64,000 bases of DNA from Lolium rigidum (taxonomy: Eukaryota > Streptophyta > Magnoliopsida > Poales > Poaceae). Numbering within the stretch: position 1 is the first letter of the stretch; each line of letters opens with the position of its first letter. A program made the position numbers and the translations under genes. The notes beneath the pieces were generated by a model. That model ran no database searches, had not been told where the DNA came from, and was given only the letters and a program-made list of their open reading frames with translations. The DNA lies in contig NC_061511.1 in assembly GCF_022539505.1 (NCBI RefSeq), positions 35,908,620 to 35,972,619 of the forward strand, given 5' to 3'. Positions 32,755-42,644 of this stretch are shown here, piece after piece.

Positions 32755-33029
32755 ACCCACCGAGAAACTTCGGCTTTGTCATATCTTCCCAAAAAACCCA
32801 ATAGGTTTGCCGTTTACCCTCCTTGCTACCCCACCAGAAATTCCGTAGCAAGCTATTTATGTGATGACATAGGTCTCTTGGTAATCTGAAACAAGGCATG
32901 AGAAAAGTGGGGATTGCTTGAGCTACTGATTTAATAAATACCTTCTTCCCTGCAGCCGACAAAAGTATTTCCAACACATCCATAATTTCTTGCCTGATGT
33001 TGTTCTCGCATCCCTTTGCAAAGTGGATC
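32755..33029 (-). pseudogene. LINE ORF2 remnant: reverse-transcriptase thumb, 5' truncation point
   Basis: The minus strand reads NNIRQEIMDVLEILLSAAGK, VFIKSVAQAIPTFLMPCFRL, LLRNFWWGSKEGKRQ and TKPKFLGGFR, classical plant LINE sequence following the FADD box. The LINE begins here, next to the TSD at 33030-33043. Confidence 0.85.
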
Positions 33030-33203
33030 CGCGAAAACAGATGACGCACAACAAATTCCATCCAGTAAACAAAGGCCCAGGTGACAGAAATAACCAGCCC
33101 AAAAACGAGAAAACCCACAAATCTACTGAGCTCTAAGCTAAATCTCACTTTACTGAGAATTAGCAAAATCGATAAACTAACTATTTGAAACTGAGGTAGT
33201 ACT

Positions 33204-33217
33204 AATTAACATGAACT
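33204..33217 (+). repeat. TSD of the plus-strand truncated LINE (left copy)
   Basis: AATTAACATGAACT recurs at 34395-34408 after the A-tail. Confidence 0.88.
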
Positions 33218-34228
33218 ATTCTTCGGAGAAAGTATATCGGCTCCAAGACGTTATCTCAGGTGGTTTGGAAACCTGGAGATTCACACTTCTGGGCTGGTCT
33301 AATGGCGACAAAAAATGTCTTTTTTCGTCATGGTACTTTTTCAATTAAGAATGAAGCACAGATACGGTTCTGGGAAGATGCTTGGTTAGACAATGCACCT
33401 CTAAGTGAACAGTATCCTGCGTTGTATAGTATCGTTCGTCGCAAAGGAGATACCATTGCCACAGTAATGGCTACCTCTCCACCGAATGTGACGTTCCGAC
33501 GAGTTTTGCTAGAACAAAGGCTACTGGCATGGAATGCTTTAATTCATAGGTTGGGGGATATTAACCTGTCGCCTGAATCAGATGAATTTAGGTGGAATTT
33601 ACATGTAGATGACTCTTTCTCGGTAAAATCTTTATATAGCGCCATACTTCATTCTGATTTACCGGTTGATAATAATAAGAAAATTTGGAAGATGAAGATA
33701 CCATTAAAAATAAAAATATTTGGATGGTATCTTCGTCGAGGAGTCATCCTCACCAAAGACAATCTTGTTAAGCGGAATTGGCACGGAAGTACTCGATGTG
33801 TTTTTTGTCATCATGATGAAACTATTAAACACCTCTTCTTCCGGTGCCAGTTTGCGCGAGCTATTTGGTCTGTCATCCAAGTAGCGTCTACCTTGTATCC
33901 TCCCACTAGTGTGGCCAATGTCTTTGGTAATTGGCTTCATGGAATAGATTCAAGGTTCAAGCTGCTTCTTAGGGTGGGGGCGCTAGCAGTTATCTGGGCG
34001 CTTTGGCTGAGTAGAAATGACAAGATTTTTAATGACAAAAATTTCTCCTTGTTGCAGGTCATCTACAGATGTACAGGGATTCTTCGTTCATGGTTACCTC
34101 TTCAGCGCATGGAGAACCGAGACCTATTTACGGAGGTCTGTACACGGTTGGAGGCTACGGCGAGGGATACTTTTTCCCTACATGGGTGGCAGCATAGTCT
34201 ACGGATTGAAGCCCCACCCACACCTTAG
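33218..34228 (+). pseudogene. LINE ORF2 C-terminal fragment (zinc motif, no RNase H)
   Basis: The frame is open from the truncation point, reading ILRRKYIGSKTLSQVVWKPG and onward to a stop at 34228. Motifs include IRFWEDAWLDNAPL, FSVKSLYSAI, LKIKIFGWYLRRGVI and the Cys/His motif CVFCHHDETIKHLFFRCQFA near 33800, then LAVIWALWLSRNDKIF. The protein ends without an RNase H domain, unlike the two LINEs at 1962 and 29318. It is dead on arrival because of the truncation, although the remaining frame is intact. Confidence 0.85.
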
Positions 34229-34394
34229 GCGTTATATGATTCATCGTTCCGATATGTATTTCGCCTAGATATTTTTTAGTTTGGCATCTTTTTTGGACTT
34301 GAGACTCAAAAACGGCCGTGTGCATCCTGGTTATGCAGAGGCTAGATGTAATTGCTTTCCCAAAAAGTAATAAAGCATCCTTTATTAAAAAAAA
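33218..34394 (+). mobile_element. 5'-truncated LINE with 14-bp TSD
   Basis: This 1.18-kb fragment of a second LINE lineage begins in mid-coding directly after the TSD and ends in an A-rich tail at 34386-34394. It contains only the last third of ORF2 and the 3' UTR. The uninterrupted frame suggests fairly recent insertion. Confidence 0.9.
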
Positions 34395-34533
34395 AATTAA
34401 CATGAACTTCCTTATTTTGGTGGATATTTTGCGATCATTTATTTTCCCCTGTTTCATTCCTTTTTGTAGAAGTGAGAAGATACTGTATTCTGCTTGCGCC
34501 TCCTGTTTAAATTTCTGTAGCCCTCGGCCTGTG

Positions 34534-35973
34534 CTACTCTTTATCCGATCCGGACATGGTGGCGTGCAAGCTGAGTTGATTGATGAAGGTGATGAGCCTG
34601 TTGAACTCCGTGGCAGACGAGCCCCCCTCTGCGATGTCCCGCCTGACTTGCCGCGCCAGCGCCTGAGCCGACCTCCTTAGCTCACCGGACTCCATGGCCT
34701 GCCTCACCATTTTCTGCACGACCGCCCTGTCGCACACGTCCTTCATGTCCAGCCCCGTCCCCCACACGGCGTCTATGAAGCGGCTGTTGGTCTGCTGGTC
34801 GGCGAAGAAAGGCCAGCACACCGTCGGCACACCCTCGGTGACGCACTCCAGCGTGGAGTTCCACCCGGCGTGCGTCAGGAAGCAGCCCACGGCGCGGTGC
34901 CGGAGCACGTCCCGCTGCGGCGCCCAGTCCACGACGCGGGCCTTGCTCCTCCCCGCCGCCTCGATCGCTTCCTGCAGGACGGCGCTGTGGCTCGCCCCGA
35001 CCATGTCCGGCCGGAGCACCCACAGGAAGGGGTGGCCGGCGCCGACGAGCCCGGACAGGAACTCGGTGAACTGCTCCAGCGAGATGACAGCGAGGCTGCC
35101 CAGGCTGACGTACACCACGGACCGGTCCGCGTGCCCGTCGAGCCACGCCATGCAGCCGCTGTCCTCGCGCCACAAGGCGCCGCCGGCCGCCGGCGCCTGG
35201 AACATGGCGTGGAGGGGCCCGATGGCGAACACGTCGCGCATGCGCGGCAAGACGTGCGCGACCGCCGACCGCTCCAGCGACGCGGCGGTGTTGAATATCA
35301 GCGCCCGAGCCTTGCAGCTGTGCGCGGTGACCTCGCTGAATATCTGCAGCAAGGGGTCGTGGCCGCGGCCGCGGCAGAAGCTCGGGAGGTCTCGCCGGCG
35401 CAGGAAGCCTTCCATCCCCGGGACGCCGCGGACCGGCGCGTCGAGGTCGGCGCCTGCGCCTGCGCCTGCGGGGAAGGGGACCTCGCCGAGCTCCACGAGC
35501 TTGGGCATGGACAGGTAGGCGAGGAAGCTGCACGCGCTGGCCGTGCGGAAGGCGAGCGCCGGGACGCCGAGCTCCTCGGCGACGTCGATCGCGAACGGCA
35601 GCATCCCGTCGGCGACGACGCATGTCACGGGAGGGAAGCCTTTGTCGTTGTGGATGCTGCTGGGTGCGCCCGGGCACAAGGACGCCAGCAGAGCGCGGTA
35701 GGCGACGCTGGTGTTGGTCCGCAGGGAGTTGAAGAACTCGACGAGGTCGCCGGCCGAGCGGGGGTGGTCGTCGGGGAGGCCGTCGGGCACGGAGAGGAAC
35801 CGCAGCCGCGGGGAAGTACTAGTGGCGGTGGCAAGGCCTAGCCTGCGGAGGTTGTGGTCGCTGTGGAGGAAGGTGACATGCAGGCCGGCGTCGAGGAGCC
35901 CAGCGGCGAAGTAGAGCATGCAGTTGATGTCGCCCTGCACCGGGCACGGGAACACCAGAACGTGCGCCACCAT
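34534..35973 (-). CDS. family-1 UDP-glycosyltransferase with catalytic His replaced by Asp
   Basis: Enzymes of this family transfer sugar, usually glucose from UDP-glucose, to small molecules in the cytosol. The single-exon frame gives 479 residues from MVAHVLVFPCP. An in-frame ATG 17 codons upstream (36022-36024) is an alternative start. The plant secondary-product signature covers residues 350-393 (WAPQRDVLRH to FADQ). Its Trp371, Asp392 and final Gln393 fit UDP-glucose use, but HCGW is changed to HAGW. The N-terminal motif usually ending QGHIN reads QGDIN, so the catalytic base His is Asp15. The charge-relay Asp (ADGMLPFAID, Asp122) is kept. The similarity is to the UGT85/UGT709-like group. 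The frame is otherwise intact, so it may be a protein of altered activity rather than a pseudogene. GC content is high, as in many grass genes. Confidence 0.9.
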   Translation of the reverse strand: MVAHVLVFPCPVQGDINCMLYFAAGLLDAGLHVTFLHSDHNLRRLGLATATSTSPRLRFLSVPDGLPDDHPRSAGDLVEFFNSLRTNTSVAYRALLASLCPGAPSSIHNDKGFPPVTCVVADGMLPFAIDVAEELGVPALAFRTASACSFLAYLSMPKLVELGEVPFPAGAGAGADLDAPVRGVPGMEGFLRRRDLPSFCRGRGHDPLLQIFSEVTAHSCKARALIFNTAASLERSAVAHVLPRMRDVFAIGPLHAMFQAPAAGGALWREDSGCMAWLDGHADRSVVYVSLGSLAVISLEQFTEFLSGLVGAGHPFLWVLRPDMVGASHSAVLQEAIEAAGRSKARVVDWAPQRDVLRHRAVGCFLTHAGWNSTLECVTEGVPTVCWPFFADQQTNSRFIDAVWGTGLDMKDVCDRAVVQKMVRQAMESGELRRSAQALARQVRRDIAEGGSSATEFNRLITFINQLSLHATMSGSDKE

Positions 35974-36278
35974 TTCGATCCTCGCGCGCTTGCACCCACT
36001 ACTACTCAGCTCCTCCGTTAACATTATGTAACTCAAGATAGCGCAGAAAGTAAGCAAATATACGTCAGCAGGTAGGTGACAGAAGAAGACTGGTAACATA
36101 TGCACCCGGCGGCGGCCACCCACCGCTCGCTTGCTTGCACTTCCACCTGTGCAGCCTAGAAGTAACCATAAAGACACCTGTCGCAGCATGAATTGCAAAG
36201 AGAGCTACGAAAAATACATCGGAACCCAACACAAAGATGGACTTGGAGACAATTTCGTGACCAACTCATCTTCTTTTG
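35974..36278 (-). promoter_or_regulatory. upstream region of the glycosyltransferase
   Basis: The frame stays open upstream of the chosen ATG to beyond 36190, but this part lacks family similarity and is probably the 5' UTR and promoter. No clear TATA box is recognised. It ends at the CACTA-like remnant. Confidence 0.35.
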
Positions 36279-37740
36279 CTACTAGAAACGGGCCTTTTAT
36301 CCTGGTTTGGGAGGGGTTTTAGTCATGGTTGTCCAACCAAAACTGCTAAATCGAGACCAAAGCTCTCTTTTTAGTTTTGATTGGTAACACCAAAGGGACT
36401 AAAGTCCGGACCAGGATTTAGGGTTCTAACACCTGTATTTTATGTTTTCCATTATCTTTTAATCTTATTTATTTATACATATTCTATGCTAATACATATA
36501 TATTGTCCACTTTGATACATAGTTTTAAAAACCGGACCGGTGACCAAACCAGCGAGGCTCTCGGTTCACGGTTCACTGGTCCAACCGTTGGTCCGCTCGG
36601 TTCAATAGCTGAACCGGAAATTGAAAATTTATTATTATTTTTAGTTATATAATAGAGAAATATTGTATCAAATAGGTTGACTTCAGTGTTATAATCACAA
36701 AATAAGCATGGAATAGATGGTCATCACGTATACCAACAGCGCATGCGCTCTAACTCCACGTTCTGTGTTCGAATCCCGTTGTCCCGGTTGGACCAGTCTC
36801 CGGTTTCCTCTGGTTTGGATGAAAACCGGCGGTTCAACCACAAAAAATCCGGTTCACTTCCTTGTCCGGTCCATTGCGCCTAACAAACCAGTGGAGGCGC
36901 TGGTTCCGGTTTTTTCCGGTCGGACCGCCGGTCCGGTCCGGTTTTTAAAACTATGCTTTGATACACATATAATATAATGTCTCTTACGATTAATTATACA
37001 TATATATACAATTTGGCATAGTTTCTATCCAATTACAAGGAGATCACTAGATTACATAGAGGCATTAGTGGAATGGAATTCTCCAGCTTGATGTATGACC
37101 GCGTTAAGCAAAAATTTCGCCAATTCCTCTTGAATTGCTTGTACGCGGTCCTTCGGTAGGAGCTGGTCCCGCAGATTATCGGCCTTTAAAAGAAGGAGAT
37201 CACTATGAATATATGAGTAGTATGAATGAAACTCAACACGATTGATGGTAATAAACGAAATGTGTGAATATTGTTAACGTACTTCAAGGAAAATCCTCCC
37301 TGCACCACTCACTAGTACTCATGCGGATATACTCGCAAATGTAGAATGCGCATAAATTAGTCCCGTCCACCTGCTTCAACCACTTTACGAGAATATAATT
37401 CAATCAAATATCAGCCAAGAATGATAATAGTATTGAAACTAGAATTAAAGAGATGTGCGGATCTAGTACCAGTTACTTTCTGCTTTATAAAAGAAAGCTC
37501 CTTTTTTTCCATTCACCGCGAACCTTCTTGATGAACTATTTCCAAACCCGGCGATAATGCCAAGGAAATGAGGAAATGAACAAAAGAGGTCGATATATTG
37601 TGATGATGATTGAAATTACCTCTGCACCATATCCCGTAAGTTCTTACAATCTTTGTCTAATGGGTCCATGATATCAAATTTTGCAGCGTCAACTTGAATG
37701 CTTAGCAGAATCCAGTGGAAGTTGCACACATTTATATATG
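36279..37740 (-). mobile_element. relic of a CACTA-type transposon with Ulp1-like protease exons
   Basis: Minus-strand exons of the C48/Ulp1-like protease that accompanies many grass CACTA elements can be read. FHWILLSIQVDAAKFDIMDP (about 37620-37720) supplies the protease His and Asp region. Then comes a short Lys-rich piece near 37500-37570, then LCAFYICEYIRMSTSE (37275-37390), then LLPKDRVQAIQEELAKFLLN and a stop near 37044. The left end near 36279 reads CTACTAGAAACGGGCC, close to the CACTACTAGAAA terminus of such elements. It is followed by subterminal GGACTAAAGTCC-like repeats. The transposase proper is missing, so this is a truncated, inactive copy. Confidence 0.6.
36518..36955. mobile_element. 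hAT-like miniature inverted-repeat element
   Basis: This 438-bp element is bounded by inverted repeats of about 23 bp that begin CATAGTTTTAAAAACCGG. It is flanked by the 8-bp duplication CTTTGATA (36510-36517 and 36956-36963), which fits the hAT superfamily; a 9-bp reading would suggest Mutator instead. The interior is rich in ACCGG/CCGGT repeats and holds a tRNA-like B box, GTTCGAATCCC, near 36769. It is nested in the CACTA relic. Confidence 0.8.
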
Positions 37741-37859
37741 CAGGCATGCATAATCATCAATTACAGTACAAAACATCGAGTAAGAAAAATAGAATGTGTG
37801 CAAGGCAGTAAGACTCACGAGAAGCTATAAGGAAATAGTATTTTCTGTTGACTTGAACT

Positions 37860-40800
37860 CTAATCAGCAGGATGTTCTACCAGCACAGGGCGTGGGTAGA
37901 TTATGTCGTAGTGATTACCCGTGTACAGCAAAGTCACACTCACATCTCCAGGCCCAGTGTAGATATTATCTTCATCAGATCCTACTCCATGGAGCCGCTC
38001 CAGTCTGAGGGGTACCTCAAGCGCTCTGGCCAAGGCCGCCATCATAATATGGTCCGTAAACTCACGAGCTGGGGTGACGCACGAAAAGCACCACTGTTTG
38101 TACAGAAATGGGTCAGGTAAAATAAATGACTGTATGTACATCCAAGAATGTAAAGGGAAGAAGAGATGCTAATACTGACATCCTTCAGAGTGTAATGTTG
38201 GCTGAGCCCAGTGATAAGCTGTCCATACTCGTCCCCGTGCGAGCAGATCTGGATAGCTACTACTAATCTGAGGAAAACAAAAACTAACCAACAAAATTTG
38301 TCATAAACATGAATTATGATGAGCTGAAGGAATGATAAGTTCAAGGGTGTTTTTTCTCACTGTTTTCCGTTTTACTGTAGGTGCTGAAGAGCGCAAGAAG
38401 TTTCTCTTTACGGTAGCTAAAAAGAGCACACATGTTATGTCAGTAAGATGGAATGCATTTGGCCATGATACTTTGATGAAATAGCAGAAAACCAAGCGAA
38501 TCAAAAACCTGTTAGGTGATGCTATGCTGTTCCACCTGCCTTGTCTCTTCCATCCCATTATTTTCTTTATCAGCTTCTTAAATGCCTGAAAGAATCAGCG
38601 ACTCAATAGTTCACATCTGATAACCATTACATATCATAGGTTACAACATTAAGTTACAGAAAATTGAATTGATACCAGGATATGAAATAACACAGAACAA
38701 CACGTCTGAAAAGTTTCAGTCATTAAGCACATAATGTAGCATAGTTATGACAGAAAATGTTTGGTAACAGAACAGTGAGGTGGCTTCACCATAAGAAGCA
38801 GCACATGTGCATCGTTTCTTTTCAAATGAAACAAGCATACAATTCTATTCCTCCCTGTTATATTGTCTCATTGTTCCTCTGGAAGTAGATTTCTCTTAAG
38901 GTTCATTTTTGTTAGAATTGGCTTGTTAACTTTACAGTAAACTTCGAATTTGAGTTTATGCCAACAGTGTGTAAAACTGTGATGGCATGCCACTACTGTT
39001 AAACAGTTGTGCATCTCCTGCAAATGACAAAACAAAGATAGTGAGATGCCAGATCCAGCCTGAAGTTACTGCAACCTGTAGAGAATCATCCCTTACAAGC
39101 CTGTTGATTTCAAAAAAAAAAAAATGGAGAAGAGAACTTACTTTGTAGCTCCTGCGAAACCCAGAGGAGGTCCATCCAAGATTTGTATGTTGCGTAGACA
39201 CTCTTTTAATGGTATCAAGGAGGCGGTGTTCCTCATGTGTGTCCTGCCTATCAAGAACTTGCTCCTGTTGGACATTCGCGCAAAAGAAATACAATTAAAT
39301 TACTAAAGATACATCATGTGCCAAGGAAAAGAGAGGAGGGAAATTACAAGGTAGGAAAATATGAAGCTCCTGTAGAAACACTCCCCATCTCCATACACCG
39401 GTCTGAATCTCAAATAGGCATCAAGATTCACACAAATAGCCATATCATCGGGAACACGATAATAATCAAAGACTTCAGCGATAGGATTTGTCTGCAACAA
39501 ACACACAAATATAGGAATTCAAATTACACTGAGTAGATCATGGAAACAGCATATTTCAAATGTGATGGACATTTTGTTTTTATTTCAATTTTCAGGTTTC
39601 CGTTTGCTTTGAAAATGTATGAGACCACTAACATGTACTATAATTATACCATTGATACTGATTGGATGTTGTTCAATAAGAAAAGAATAAAGTATATACT
39701 AATGTCTGATGAACTCAACAACACTACAAAGACAGTTCAGGTTCTATCCGACTATCACAATCAACAGTTAACATAATACAGTATTCCATAAAAGAGAACA
39801 TCATCCATATGAACAGTTGATTGTACAGGGCCATGAATCACAGTATCATGTGATCTAGGACTTTGATCCCAATATTTCATGCACTACTGTTTTGAACATT
39901 ATAAAAGGCAAAATGGAGCCAAACCTGGTGACCCACATGTTCCTCATACATTTCCCATTTTTCTCTATCAACAACCTATTCGACAAGAAAACAGGTTAAA
40001 ATCCAGATATCGTGCCAGACTTACTGTTTTACAGAATTAATCTGAGGATCAAACATTTCAAAATAAGAAACAAGGGAACAAGAAATGAATTTAATTGATA
40101 AACAAGAAAATTTTCTTTGATTTTGCCAACTTTTTACATGAATAATTTGTGGCTTCTGAGCAAGTTCCAGGTACCAATCAACCAAATGGTGAATTTGTCC
40201 ACAAAACTGCATAGTAGGCTGTCAGCGATTTTGCATGTAAATGCCAAGTGGTTTACAGAAATTATGTCCAGTTATGCAATCCCGAGCAACTGTCTAGATT
40301 AAATTTTCTGATAACAAAATTTGTTTAGAAAGAAAGCTCATATTTGACTCAATCCCTGTTACCAAAAAATTGCAGTAATTGGGACATGACCCCATGATTT
40401 CCCCACAACTTACTACAGACTTGAAGAAATTACAACAAGATAGCCATTTGTTTCAAATACCACACTGCGGGAAGACCGACAAGCAACAAGGAAGCCTGTG
40501 CTCTTGGCAAAATCAAAAGACCAAGCTACTCCTAACATTAGTCCAAGATTCCCCCTCTACTCTAGGATGCCACATCATCATTCTGTAACCAAGATTTCTT
40601 GCCTTGATTGTAGGCATTAGCCCCGAAATTAATCATGAAGAAACAGATATCAAGAAGGAAAACCATAATCCTGATTCCACATTCGATTCACAAAACTTGG
40701 TTCTACAGGAATGCTGGGTACACTCTTGGCCCAAAGATTCGGTTTCTGTTGCTCTAAATCATCCCCCAAGGTTTCAACGATTCACATCCAGAACAACTAA

Positions 40801-41503
40801 GAATGGCATACAAATGCACAGACGAGCCAATAAAGCACAAGCGAGTGAGCAGATTCAGGCTATACCTCGCGGGTGAAATAGTTCCTAAGCTTGCTCCAGA
40901 GCGCCTTCTTGTGGTGCGACGATTCCGCCTACTCAAGAGAAACCAAGAAACGCGCGCTCAAGAACGCACTTCAAGAACTCCAACCAAGAAACAACAATGC
41001 GTCGCAGAAACGAGATACGCGCGCGACATCACCTGTTCCGCCTCCTCCGGCTTCTTCTTCTTCTTGTCCCCCTCCTCCGCCATCCCCCTACCGGCCTCGT
41101 TGATAGCCGCCTGCGCTCGTACCAGCCGGTCGAACACTTCCTTGCAGTCGATGGTCGCGGAGCTTACCGTCCCGGCTCCGAATGGCCAGCCGCTGTCGAG
41201 GGAGGGGGTGGACGGGCTGCTTCCCGCGGAGCTTGGAGCGGGAGGTTCCGGTAGGGGAATGGCGGCGGGGCCCTTGCCCTTCTGGTCGACCCCCACCGCG
41301 GCGGAGCTCGATCCATGGGCGCCGCGGCTTCCGCCTCCGGCCTGCTGGCGGACACGCTCCTGGGGTCGGCCGACGGGCGCTGCAGGGAGACGCGACGGCG
41401 AGGAGGCCTCGGCGCCGCCATCGGAGGAGGGAGTGGCGGCGTTCTTGGAGTCCTGGCGTTGCCCGTGCTCTTGGTTGTGGTCTGTTCCTGAACCGGACTT
41501 CAT
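37860..41503 (-). CDS. otubain-like deubiquitinase, copy 2 (complete, nine exons, 440 aa)
   Basis: OTU cysteine protease of the otubain type (peptidase C65), which cleaves ubiquitin chains in cytosol or nucleus. Exons: 41033-41503, 40866-40928, 39925-39975, 39348-39491, 39142-39264, 38509-38585, 38361-38416, 38180-38283 and 37860-38093. All introns are GT-AG and all phases agree, giving 440 residues and TAG. Residues 1-157 are a low-complexity extension ending in a Lys-rich KKKKPEEAEQ. The catalytic loop VYGDGECFYRSF gives Asp230 and Cys233, with Glu where GDGNC is usual. WTSSGFRRSYKAFKKLI, IFVFLRLVVAIQICS and DHIMMAALARALEVPLR follow, then GNHYDIIYP with His424 and Asp426 completing the active site. 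I infer a functional enzyme. The paralogue lies at 1-1805. Confidence 0.9.
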
Positions 41504-42266
41504 CGCGGCGGCAGCGGTAAGGGCTTGTGTGGCAATTTCGCTAATGTGAGGGCGTGGAGGGAGGGAGGGAGGGAGGGGACTCGGTGAGCTCCGCGCGCGG
41601 CGGTGCCGATCGGTTTTGCCTGCCTCTGCCTGGACCTGAAAGCCACTGCCCGCCCGCGCGCCCGCCCGCGACCAAGACAAAACCGAACCGTTTGGGAGCC
41701 ACGCTCGCCTCCGACCATGGCAACGTGCGTGGTTTCGCCTCCACGGCCGCCCAGCATCGCCACCGGCCGGAAACCGTGCCCGCGCGCCTCCGACGGAGCA
41801 TCACGGCAGCCTCCTCTCCTCTCCTCTCATCGCAAGAGTCAAAGTCTAAGTCGTCACACACGACGCACGCGTTGGTTCAACCCCCGCTACTACTTATAGA
41901 GTACAACTCAACTAGATTTTCCACGCTCGGTTCAAAATTTGTGGAGGGAAGAAGGTGGGGCGGGAAGAAAGCTAAATTTCCAGACCTCTCCTTTTCACGT
42001 TGATTGCTGGGAGAGATGGAGGGCTGGGAGATCGATGAGCTGCCTAGGTGGAAGCCAAATTAAACGCTGAGACATTAACGCACATGAATGGAAAATCGTG
42101 TTGATTTCCTTCCCTGTACCATTAATTGATGACTGCGGATGACAACAGAATTCAAGGAGCACTATACTTTATGTGAAACTCTTCCCTGATTATTGCCGAC
42201 GCGCTAGCCGACGCGCGGCTGGGTGACCACCTTCTTGTACTTATAGAGGAGGAGGCAAGGTATGGC
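41504..42266. promoter_or_regulatory. GC-rich 5' flank of otubain-like copy 2
   Basis: This region upstream of the ATG is GC-rich to about 41900, with a (GGGA)n microsatellite at 41559-41578 on the plus strand and CCGC/GCCC-rich stretches near 41640. Long frames open on both strands reflect composition. It is the likely 5' UTR and core promoter. Homology with copy 1 stops at the microsatellite. Confidence 0.45.
41559..41578 (+). repeat. GGGA microsatellite
   Basis: About five tandem GGGA units mark the end of homology between the two otubain-like copies. Confidence 0.8.
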
Positions 42267-42434
42267 TGGAGGGAATAGGAGATCAACGCGCGGGAATATG
42301 AGCCGTATCTTGCTGCTGCTGGGATACGTGTGGTTGAGAGAAAACACAACAACACGGATGACAAGGAAAACTAACAGGCAGGGAAGCACAATCGAGGAGG
42401 CACACACGCGCATGGCCATGCATGATTTCTTTCC
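42267..42434. repeat. local direct repeat, unit 1
   Basis: This segment, from GGGAATAGGAGATCAACGCG to CATGCATGATTTCTTT, is repeated with about 85-90% similarity at 42493-42644. Both units hold the palindrome CATGCATG. Confidence 0.8.
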
Positions 42435-42492
42435 ACTATTAATAAGTGCACAACCCAGAAGGAGTAGTACTAGTTTCACTCCTGCTGCTGCT

Positions 42493-42644
42493 GGGAGGGA
42501 ATAGGAGATCAGCGCGCCGGAATATGAGCCGTATCTTGCTGCGGCTAGGAGACGTGTGGTTAAGAGGAAACAACACGGATGACAAGTAAAACTAACAGGC
42601 AGGGAAGCACAATCGAGGAGGCACTGGCCATGCATGATTTCTTT
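42493..42644. repeat. local direct repeat, unit 2
   Basis: This is the second copy of 42267-42434. It lacks the CACACACGCG segment but keeps AACTAACAGGCAGGGAAGCA and the CATGCATG palindrome. Confidence 0.8.

Larger units (their letters stand above)
29318..33029 (-). mobile_element. 5'-truncated LINE, interrupted by two later insertions
   Basis: Once the nested insertions are removed (29805-30633 with its TSD, and 31705-32751 with its TSD), about 1.8 kb of LINE remains on the minus strand. It starts abruptly within the reverse transcriptase at 33029 and ends in a poly(A) tail read as oligo(T) at 29316-29325. A 14-bp TSD frames the whole. Coding pieces run in order from the reverse-transcriptase thumb to the Cys/His motif and RNase H, with several frameshifts. 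Confidence 0.88.

Noticed and set aside
34694..35841. Long plus-strand frames (274 and 323 residues) opposite the glycosyltransferase
   Set aside because: They are antisense shadows of a GC-rich coding region; the peptides are Arg/Ala/Pro-rich with no family similarity.
36760..36790. Possible tRNA gene in the hAT-like element
   Set aside because: Only a B box and weak flanking pairing are visible; no A box at the right spacing and no cloverleaf can be drawn.
38180..38274. Alternative acceptor for exon 8 at TTTTCCTCAG
   Set aside because: It breaks the frame. The acceptor nine bases further upstream in the transcript (GGTTAG at 38284-38289) gives IFVFLRLVV, which fits the family.
38950..39017. 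Candidate extra exon of otubain-like copy 2 (GDAQLFNSSGMPSQF)
   Set aside because: The neighbouring exons already join in phase as SYK-AFKKLI, matching otubains; including this piece would lead into a stop.
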